Assembly: GCA_045532145.1 (NCBI GenBank)
Contig: JAZSFJ010000061.1
Coordinates: forward strand, 1 to 8,660
Length of the DNA: 8,660 nt
Direction: 5' to 3'
Origin: SIG459 sp045532145
Lineage (GTDB): Bacteria; Bacillota; Clostridia; Oscillospirales; Oscillospiraceae
In this document: piece by piece, positions 1-5,614 of the stretch
Layout: each line of letters opens with the position of its first letter
How positions within the stretch are numbered: position 1 is the stretch's first letter
The notes under the pieces: generated by a model
The model's input: the letters and a program-made list of their open reading frames with translations, nothing else
Told to the model about the DNA's origin: nothing
The model's database searches: none
Made by a program: the position numbers and the translations under genes

Positions 1-1
1 A

Positions 2-526
2 TGCATGTTCTCCCAGACCGACACTATCGATATGTATGACGGCGGCGTTCTTGACATGGCATTCCTGGGCGGCGCAGAGATTGACGAGAAGGGTAACGTC
101 AACGTTTCCAAGTTCGGCGGCCGCAGCATCGGTGCCGGCGGCTACATCGATATTTCCCAGAACGCCAAGAAGGTCTTCTTCATGGGCACCTTCACCGTTG
201 GCAAGCCCGACATCGAGATCACCGGCTCCGGCCTGAAGATCAACACCGACGGCGGTGTTAAGTTCGTCAAGGAAGTTCAGCAGGTCACCTTCTCCGCCGA
301 CTTCGCCCGCAAGCACGGTCAGGAGATCAAGTACATCACCGAGCGCGCTGTATTCCAGCTTTGCGATACCGGTCTTGAGCTTATCGAGATCGCTCCCGGT
401 GTTGACCTTGAAAAGGACATTCTGGGCAAGATGGCATTTACTCCTGCTGTTTCCCCCAACCTGAAGCTCATGGACGAGCGTCTCTTCAATCCCGCTGTTA
501 TGGGTCTGAAGAACGACAAGAAATAA
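2..526 (+). CDS. Acyl-CoA:carboxylate CoA-transferase (YdiF / propionate CoA-transferase family), C-terminal part
   Basis: This is the 3' third of a gene that starts before the window; the frame is open from base 2, and the Met codon at 5 is internal, not a start. Family enzymes (about 520 residues) move CoA between short-chain acids such as acetate, propionate, butyrate or lactate in the cytoplasm, as part of anaerobic fermentation. The visible 174 residues hold family-typical stretches: MAFLGGAEID, KFGGRSIGAGGYIDIS, QNAKKVFFMGTFT and, near the end, SPNLKLMDERLF. The catalytic glutamate of this family lies upstream and cannot be checked, so substrate is unknown. The stop TAA is followed 20 bases later by an intrinsic terminator, so this is the last gene of its transcript. 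It converges on the aminotransferase gene. Family assignment is firm; the exact reaction (acetate, propionate or other) is not. Confidence 0.88.
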   Translation, partial: CMFSQTDTIDMYDGGVLDMAFLGGAEIDEKGNVNVSKFGGRSIGAGGYIDISQNAKKVFFMGTFTVGKPDIEITGSGLKINTDGGVKFVKEVQQVTFSADFARKHGQEIKYITERAVFQLCDTGLELIEIAPGVDLEKDILGKMAFTPAVSPNLKLMDERLFNPAVMGLKNDKK

Positions 527-546
527 GCTATACAAATATAATCTAA

Positions 547-574
547 AGAGACAGCTTCGGCTGTCTCTTTTTTT
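547..574 (+). terminator. Intrinsic terminator of the CoA-transferase gene
   Basis: A perfect 9-bp stem, AGAGACAGC (547-555) with GCTGTCTCT (560-568), is closed by a C(TTCG)G tetraloop, an unusually stable RNA loop, and runs into a 7-T tract ending at 574. It lies 20 bases after the CoA-transferase stop codon. Confidence 0.93.
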
Positions 575-576
575 AT

Positions 577-610
577 AAAAAAACACGGCTGAATACATTC
601 AGCCGTGTTT
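577..610 (-). terminator. Intrinsic terminator of the aminotransferase gene
   Basis: A perfect 13-bp stem, AAACACGGCTGAA (581-593) with TTCAGCCGTGTTT (598-610), has a 4-base loop. On the - strand the stem is followed by a run of seven T (583-577). It begins 26 bases after the aminotransferase stop, so it ends the leftward transcript. The A/T-rich arms could also give some termination in the + direction, but no T tract follows there beyond the stem itself. Confidence 0.9.
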
Positions 611-636
611 AAGTGTTTAAATTTAAATAATGTATA

Positions 637-1851
637 TCAGCCCTGCTTATAGGTCTCAAGGAACTTGCCCATGCGGAGCATAGCGTCATAAATAACGGGA
701 GCCTCGGGGAGCATTACAAGGCGGAAATGGTCGGGCTCGGCCCAGTCGAAGCCGCTGCCGGGGATAAAGAGAATATTGGTGCCGTGGAGCACATCCATAG
801 CGAACTGCTTGTCACTGGTAATGTTGAAGCGCTTGGCGTCAATCTTGGGGAAGAGATAAAAAGCAGCGTGGTTCTTTACATAGCTTATGCCGGGAATCTG
901 GTCCAGAGCTCGGCAGGTGGCCTCGCGCTGCTCATAGATGCGTCCGCCGGGGACCATCATAGCCTGAGTGCTCTCGTCATCAGCAAGTGCTGCGGGAATA
1001 ACAAGTTGGGTGAGGGCATTGCCACAAAGACGCATGGCGGCAATTTTCTGGATATTTTCAATGGCGGCATTTTTGAAGCTCTCAGGACCGGAAACACAAA
1101 GCCATCCACAGCGGAAACCGCAGATAATGTGGCTCTTGGAAAGACCGTTGAAGGTGATAACAGGCATATCGGGAGCCAAAGCAGCGGTGGATGTGTGGGT
1201 GTAGCCATCCATCAGCAGGCGGTCATATATCTCGTCAGAAAGAAGAAGCAGATTATGCTCGCGGGCGATGTCTATCATACCCTTTACTATCTCATCAGGA
1301 TAAACGGCGCCGGTGGGGTTATTGGGATTGATGATAAGCAGAGCCTTGGTCTTGGAAGTGATCTTGCTTCTGATGTCAGCAAGGTCGGGATACCAGTTGC
1401 TCTTCTCGTCGCAGAGGTAGAGCACAGGCTTTGCACCGGCGATAACGGTGAGGTTTGTCCAAAGAGAATAGCTGGGAGAAGGAATGAGGATCTCGTCGCC
1501 TATCTCAAAGAGGGCAGTGGAAACCATCTGGGCCACTTCGCTGACGCCGTTGCCGATGAAAATGCAGTCAGGGTCAATACCCTGAATACCGCGGCCAAGG
1601 TGGTAATCGCAAATGGCGCGACGAGCGGCAGGCATACCCTTCAGGTCACAGTAGGCAACAGCCTTATCAGCATTCTCAAGAAGAGCGTTACGGACGCTGT
1701 CAGGCATTTTGAAGCCAAAGGTGGCAGGATTGCCGGTGTTGAGCTTGAGCACGTCTATGCCCTGAGCGGACATACGGTTGGCTTCAACAAAAATGGGGCC
1801 TCTTATATCGGAATGGACTTCGGCCATTCTTTCAGCGATTTTTATATTCAT
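637..1851 (-). CDS. alaA: PLP-dependent class I/II aminotransferase, AlaA-type (glutamate-pyruvate transaminase)
   Basis: A complete 404-residue fold-type I aminotransferase of the length usual for E. coli AlaA (YfbQ). Such enzymes interconvert pyruvate plus glutamate with alanine plus 2-oxoglutarate in the cytoplasm. Visible key sites: the SDIRGPI segment near residue 14, GNGVSE (100-105) and the aromatic SPSYSLW region that hold the cofactor, the NPNNPTG motif (175-181), SDEIYD (205-210), the Schiff-base lysine K239 in FNGLSKS, GFR (245-247), and the carboxylate-binding arginine R377 in FRLVM. Stretches such as YLCDEKSNWYPDL closely resemble AlaA as I recall it. The ATG is supported by AGGAG (bases 1865-1861) nine bases upstream. 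The gene stands alone, with its own promoter and terminator. The amino-acid substrate is inferred from family resemblance; other aminotransferases of the same subgroup remain possible. Confidence 0.93.
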   Translation of the reverse strand: MNIKIAERMAEVHSDIRGPIFVEANRMSAQGIDVLKLNTGNPATFGFKMPDSVRNALLENADKAVAYCDLKGMPAARRAICDYHLGRGIQGIDPDCIFIGNGVSEVAQMVSTALFEIGDEILIPSPSYSLWTNLTVIAGAKPVLYLCDEKSNWYPDLADIRSKITSKTKALLIINPNNPTGAVYPDEIVKGMIDIAREHNLLLLSDEIYDRLLMDGYTHTSTAALAPDMPVITFNGLSKSHIICGFRCGWLCVSGPESFKNAAIENIQKIAAMRLCGNALTQLVIPAALADDESTQAMMVPGGRIYEQREATCRALDQIPGISYVKNHAAFYLFPKIDAKRFNITSDKQFAMDVLHGTNILFIPGSGFDWAEPDHFRLVMLPEAPVIYDAMLRMGKFLETYKQG

Positions 1852-1884
1852 GATACACTACTCCTATTTTCACAGTTGCACATG

Positions 1885-1893
1885 ATTATATCA
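1885..1893 (-). promoter_or_regulatory. Extended -10 promoter of the aminotransferase gene
   Basis: Read on the - strand, bases 1893-1885 are TGATATAAT, an exact TGnTATAAT extended -10 element. No good -35 hexamer lies 16-18 bases upstream, which fits an extended -10 promoter. Start of transcription would be near 1878, giving a leader of roughly 27 bases that contains the AGGAG ribosome binding site. Confidence 0.62.
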
Positions 1894-1905
1894 CTGTTTC
1901 CCCGA

Positions 1906-1971
1906 AAATGCACCCTTTATTTAAATAATAACGATATTTTGTAAGTCTGCAAAAATACTTAAGGTGCATTT
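1906..1971. repeat. 9-bp inverted repeat in the divergent promoter region
   Basis: AAATGCACC at 1906-1914 is the exact reverse complement of GGTGCATTT at 1963-1971, with 48 A/T-rich bases between. The left arm lies where the -35 region of the leftward promoter would be, and the right arm ends 13 bases before the -35 of the rightward promoter. It could be a pair of binding half-sites for a regulator shared by both genes. No regulator is identified. Confidence 0.4.
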
Positions 1972-1984
1972 CCCTCCCCTTTTA

Positions 1985-2013
1985 TTGACTATTACTGTTT
2001 TATAGGTTAAAAT
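1985..2013 (+). promoter_or_regulatory. Sigma-A-type promoter for the recombinase-acetylation operon
   Basis: TTGACT (1985-1990) and TAAAAT (2008-2013) are separated by exactly 17 bases, which gives five of six matches in each box to the vegetative consensus. Transcription would start near 2020, about 27 bases before the chosen ATG. A short 11-base palindrome, CAAAATTTTTG (2021-2031), covers the expected start site; it may be only A/T-rich background. Confidence 0.75.
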
Positions 2014-2033
2014 AATTAAACAAAATTTTTGCA

Positions 2034-2040
2034 AAAGGTG
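2034..2040 (+). promoter_or_regulatory. Ribosome binding site that decides the recombinase start
   Basis: AAAGGTG lies six bases before the ATG at 2047. The in-frame TTG at 2029 lies upstream of this site and has no Shine-Dalgarno of its own, so the ATG is preferred. Confidence 0.7.
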
Positions 2041-2046
2041 AAAACC

Positions 2047-3054
2047 ATGGATTACAGAAGTGACTCACCCGGCATACTCCGTGATTTTCTCATTTATCAC
2101 GAGACCATAAAGGGACATTCCAAAAACACAGTTGACGAATATTATCTCGATTTAAGGACCTTTTTCCGATACCTGAAGATATGCCGCGGCCTTGTTCCCC
2201 GCAGCACGGATATTGAAGATGTATCCATTGCCGATGTGGATTTGGACTTCGTCAAGAACGTGAGCCTCACAGAGGTCTACGATTATCTCTCTTATCTCAG
2301 CCGCGACCGTGTGCGCAACCAGCGAAGCAGGGATACGGAGTTCGGCATCTCCGCTGCCTCCAGAGCACGGAAAATAGCCTCCATCAGAAGCTTTTACAAA
2401 TATCTCACCGTAAAGGCAAAGCTGATACAGATAAACCCTGTGCAGGATCTGGACTCCCCGAAGCTCCCCAAAACTCTGCCCAAATACCTCAGCCTCGAGG
2501 AAAGCCAACGGCTTTTAAGCTCAATAGAAGGCAAGCATAAGACCAGAGATTACTGCATCATCTGCATATTTCTCAACTGCGGTCTGCGAATCAGCGAGAT
2601 AGTAGGCCTGAATCTCACCGATATCCGAGCCGATCATATCCGTGTTATGGGTAAAGGTGCCAAAGAAAGAGTAGTCTATCTCAACGATGCTACCGCCTCA
2701 GCTATAAACAACTATCTCCTTGAGCGAAAGAGCATTGCCGCAATTGACCGCAGCGCCCTTTTCCTCTCCAATCGCCGCACCCGTATGAGCCGTGAGTCTG
2801 TTCACTCCATGGTGAAAAAAAGTCTGCTGCGTGCAGGGCTGGACAGCAGCAAATATTCAAGCCACAAGCTGCGCCACACAGCTGCCACCCTGATGCTGCA
2901 AAACGGTGTCGACGTTCGCACATTGCAGGAGCTTCTTGGCCACGAACATCTGAACACCACTCAGATTTACACCCACGTGGACAATACTCAGCTCCGCTCC
3001 GCCGCAATCGCAAATCCCCTGGGCAAATTCAGCCCAAAGAAGGAGGAAGAATAA
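2047..3054 (+). CDS. Tyrosine recombinase, XerC/XerD-like
   Basis: This 335-residue protein is a site-specific tyrosine recombinase that cuts and rejoins DNA through a 3'-phosphotyrosine. The N-terminal core-binding domain (about residues 5-125) is followed by a catalytic domain with the full active-site set: R181 (GLRISE), K203 (GKGAKER), H273 and R276 (HKLRH), H299 (LGHEHL) and Y308 (QIYTH). The R-to-K and H-to-Y spacings match XerD closely. It is some 35 residues longer than E. coli XerC/D, mainly through an insertion in the N-terminal half (about residues 45-105). The ATG at 2047 is chosen because AAAGGTG precedes it by six bases. It starts the operon and ends three bases before the MBOAT gene, whose Shine-Dalgarno is inside its last codons. 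No phage, plasmid or transposon genes and no clear att or dif site are nearby, so a resident Xer-like role is as likely as mobile-element integration. Confidence 0.93.
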   Translation: MDYRSDSPGILRDFLIYHETIKGHSKNTVDEYYLDLRTFFRYLKICRGLVPRSTDIEDVSIADVDLDFVKNVSLTEVYDYLSYLSRDRVRNQRSRDTEFGISAASRARKIASIRSFYKYLTVKAKLIQINPVQDLDSPKLPKTLPKYLSLEESQRLLSSIEGKHKTRDYCIICIFLNCGLRISEIVGLNLTDIRADHIRVMGKGAKERVVYLNDATASAINNYLLERKSIAAIDRSALFLSNRRTRMSRESVHSMVKKSLLRAGLDSSKYSSHKLRHTAATLMLQNGVDVRTLQELLGHEHLNTTQIYTHVDNTQLRSAAIANPLGKFSPKKEEE

Positions 3055-3057
3055 GGC

Positions 3058-4455
3058 ATGGTATTTTCAAGCCTGCTGTTTATGTTTATATACCTTGTAG
3101 TAGTCCTTGCCGTCTACTACATAGCTCCACTGAAGCTCAGAAACGTCTGGCTCTTCATTGTAAATCTCATATTTTACGCATGGGGCGAGCCTTTCTATGT
3201 GATACTGATGCTCTTTTCTATCAGCATCAACTATTTCACCGGCTTTTATGTGGACAAGTACAGGGATTACCAGAAAGCCAAGGCCAAAAAGGTTTTGGTG
3301 GTCAACATTGTAATAAATCTGGCAATGCTGGGCTTTTTCAAATATTATGACCTTTTCGCCTCCACACTCAGCCTCATCCCCGGTGTGAACATTCCCGTTC
3401 TGGGCCTTACCCTCCCCATCGGTATTTCCTTTTACACCTTCCAGACCATGAGCTACCCCATAGACGTTTACAGAGGGGACGCCACGCTGCAGCGCAACTT
3501 TATCTCCTTCGGCACATTCGTGGCACTCTTCCCCCAGCTTATCGCCGGTCCCATCGTCCGCTACAAGGACATCGCTGACCAGCTGAGCTTCCGCGCAAAC
3601 AGCATTGAGCAGTTTGCCTCCGGCGTTCGCCGTTTTTGTGTAGGTCTGGCCAAAAAGGTTCTTATAGCAAACAATATCGGTATGCTCTGGGATATATACA
3701 ATTCTCAGCTCCCCGCCGAAATGACCGTTCTCGGCGCATGGATGGGTATTGCAGCCTTCTCATTGCAGCTTTATTTCGACTTCTCTGCCTACAGTGATAT
3801 GGCTATAGGTCTTGGTCGTATGCTGGGCTTTGAATTCCTTGAAAACTTCAACTATCCCTATATTTCCAAATCCGTTACCGAATTCTGGCGCCGCTGGCAT
3901 ATGAGTCTCGGCACATGGTTCAGGGATTATCTCTATATCCCCCTGGGCGGCAACCGCTGCAGCAAGGGAAGGCAGTTTTTCAATATTCTTGTTGTCTGGG
4001 CCGCCACCGGCTTCTGGCACGGAGCCAACTGGACCTTTCTGTGCTGGGGTCTTTACTACGCCCTCTTCCTTATGATAGAGAAAGCCTTCCTGCTTAAAAA
4101 GTTGGAAAAGCTGCCCGTTATAGGCCACATTTACACCCTTCTGGTGGCAATATGCGGCTGGGTACTTTTCGACCTGCCCAGCCTCTCCGCCGCAGGCAGC
4201 TACTATGCCAGCATGTTCGGCTTCGCTCAGGGCGGTTTTATGAGCGCCGCTGACCTTTTCTATCTGAAAAACTACGCCGTAATCTTCATCATCGCCATTC
4301 TGGCCGCCCTGCCCCTTGGCAAAAAGCTCTATAACGCCATGCCTGCAAAGGTGCAGAGCATTGTGACTCCCATACTTATAGTCTGCGTTCTCATTATCTC
4401 CACCGCCTATCTGGTGGACGCCAGCTATAACCCCTTCCTCTACTTCAGATTCTAA
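3058..4455 (+). CDS. MBOAT-family O-acyltransferase (AlgI/PatA/DltB-like), probable polysaccharide O-acetylation
   Basis: A 465-residue integral membrane protein with about ten hydrophobic segments spread from residue 5 to 455. The MBOAT core is clear: a PIGISFYTFQ segment near 120-129, FPQLIAGPIVRY (158-169), FDFSAYSDMAIG (240-251), FWRRWHMSLGTWFRDYLYIPLGG (starting at 277, containing H281) and the signature FWHGANW with H321, matching the catalytic histidine of AlgI. Family members take an acetyl group from a cytoplasmic donor and pass it across the membrane for transfer to alginate, peptidoglycan or a secondary wall polymer. The Shine-Dalgarno AGGAGG (3041-3046) is 11 bases before the ATG, inside the recombinase gene. 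It is followed 20 bases later by an SGNH-type partner, the usual two-gene arrangement. The acceptor polymer is unknown; no alginate genes are seen, so the name algI would overstate the evidence. Confidence 0.93.
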   Translation: MVFSSLLFMFIYLVVVLAVYYIAPLKLRNVWLFIVNLIFYAWGEPFYVILMLFSISINYFTGFYVDKYRDYQKAKAKKVLVVNIVINLAMLGFFKYYDLFASTLSLIPGVNIPVLGLTLPIGISFYTFQTMSYPIDVYRGDATLQRNFISFGTFVALFPQLIAGPIVRYKDIADQLSFRANSIEQFASGVRRFCVGLAKKVLIANNIGMLWDIYNSQLPAEMTVLGAWMGIAAFSLQLYFDFSAYSDMAIGLGRMLGFEFLENFNYPYISKSVTEFWRRWHMSLGTWFRDYLYIPLGGNRCSKGRQFFNILVVWAATGFWHGANWTFLCWGLYYALFLMIEKAFLLKKLEKLPVIGHIYTLLVAICGWVLFDLPSLSAAGSYYASMFGFAQGGFMSAADLFYLKNYAVIFIIAILAALPLGKKLYNAMPAKVQSIVTPILIVCVLIISTAYLVDASYNPFLYFRF

Positions 4456-4475
4456 AAGAAAGGAGAATATGATAA

Positions 4476-5594
4476 ATGAGCAAAAAAGCATCGTGGCTTC
4501 AAGCAGTTATTTTTCTTGCCTTTATCGGCATCTTCTTTCTGTTAAATCTCATAATACCCGACAAGGATTTTTCCGAAAACGAGAACAGATATCTCGCGCA
4601 AATGCCTAAATTCACCTTCTCCAAGCTTTTTAACGGTAAGTTCACCGCCGACTTTGAGGATTATATCACCGACCAGTTTGCCTTCCGTGACAGCTGGACG
4701 GCCCTCAAAGCCAGAGCCGAGCTTCTTATAGGCAAGGACGAAAACAAGGGCATTTTCCTCTGCGAAGTCGAAAGGCTCATTGAGGCCTTTGAAAAGCCCA
4801 ATATGGACGATATTGACTTCTCCCTGAGCTCCATAGAAACTCTGACCGCAAAGTCCTCCGCCCCTGTTTACTTCGCCCTCATCCCCTCCGCTGCAGAGAT
4901 ACACTCCTCCCTCCTTCCCAAGGGAGCACCCAACCACAGCCAGACCGAGCTCATAGACTACGCCTACTCCGCTGTATCTGCCAATTGCGTGGATATGTAT
5001 TCTGCACTTGAATCCCACAAGGACGAGAAAATATTCTACCGCACCGACCACCACTGGACCACTCTTGGCGCATACTACGGCTATACCGCTGTCTGCGAGG
5101 CCATGGGCATTGAGCCCAAGCCCCTTAGCGAATACACTGAAACCGTGGTCACAGAGAGCTTTCTTGGCACAACCTTCTCCTCCTCCGGCTTCGGTTGGGT
5201 TGAGCCCGAGAGCATCAGCACCTATGTGGAGCAGGGCGAGGCAGTTATAACTAACTACCCAAGCGGCGCTCCTGTTGAAGGAAGTCTTTACGTGGAAAGT
5301 TTTCTTGAAGTTAAAGACAAGTATGCCTATTTCTACGGCGGCAACACTCCCCTGCTGACTATTGAAACAGGGAAAGAATATCTCCCCTCTCTGCTCATAG
5401 TCAGGGACAGCTATATGGACGCCATGAGCCCTTTTCTTATGGAACATTTCTCAAGCATCCATATTGTTGACCTTAGATACTACAAAACAAGTCTGAATGG
5501 ATATATTGAACAAAACGAGATTGACAACATTCTTATTTGCTACTCCGTTCCCAACTTTGCAACAGACGGCCATATATTCCAGATAGCATATTAA
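4476..5594 (+). CDS. DHHW-family membrane-anchored SGNH protein (AlgJ/AlgX-like acetyltransferase partner of the MBOAT)
   Basis: A 372-residue protein with one N-terminal hydrophobic segment (about 8-28), so probably anchored in the membrane with the rest outside. After it comes SENENRYLAQMPKF, which opens most DHHW/AlgJ-type proteins. Catalytic candidates of the SGNH type are present: D191 and H193 in TDHHW, the same D-x-H spacing as in AlgX, and S312 in VRDSYMD. Family members accept acetyl groups delivered by a partner MBOAT and place them on polysaccharide hydroxyls, or act as esterases. The upstream MBOAT gene supports the transferase role. The ATG at 4476 has AGGAG (4461-4465) ten bases upstream. 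At 372 residues it lacks room for the carbohydrate-binding module found in AlgX. Membership is firm; direction of the reaction and target polymer are inferred. Confidence 0.9.
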   Translation: MSKKASWLQAVIFLAFIGIFFLLNLIIPDKDFSENENRYLAQMPKFTFSKLFNGKFTADFEDYITDQFAFRDSWTALKARAELLIGKDENKGIFLCEVERLIEAFEKPNMDDIDFSLSSIETLTAKSSAPVYFALIPSAAEIHSSLLPKGAPNHSQTELIDYAYSAVSANCVDMYSALESHKDEKIFYRTDHHWTTLGAYYGYTAVCEAMGIEPKPLSEYTETVVTESFLGTTFSSSGFGWVEPESISTYVEQGEAVITNYPSGAPVEGSLYVESFLEVKDKYAYFYGGNTPLLTIETGKEYLPSLLIVRDSYMDAMSPFLMEHFSSIHIVDLRYYKTSLNGYIEQNEIDNILICYSVPNFATDGHIFQIAY

Positions 5595-5614
5595 GAAGCT
5601 AAGGAGGATATTAA

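Noticed and set aside
727..1944. A 405-codon open frame on the + strand opposite the aminotransferase gene
   Set aside because: The - strand frame encodes a complete aminotransferase with all catalytic motifs, its own ribosome binding site, promoter and terminator. The opposite frame has no recognisable domain and no supported start; it is a by-product of codon use.
2029..2046. Upstream TTG start that would add six residues to the recombinase
   Set aside because: The Shine-Dalgarno AAAGGTG at 2034-2040 lies downstream of the TTG and is well spaced for the ATG at 2047.
1852..3060. Recombinase as the sign of a prophage or integrative element boundary
   Set aside because: No tRNA, direct-repeat att sites, excisionase or phage genes are seen, and the gene is packed into an operon with same-strand surface genes. 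A dif-like 28-base site was looked for by eye in the intergenic region and not found.
4469..4478. ATG at 4469 just before the DHHW gene start
   Set aside because: It is in another frame and does not lead into the DHHW reading frame; the ATG at 4476 does and has a suitable ribosome binding site.
3760..5447. Long - strand open frames opposite the MBOAT and DHHW genes (3760-4491 and 4542-5447)
   Set aside because: Both lie antisense to genes with clear family motifs and show no domain or start signal of their own.
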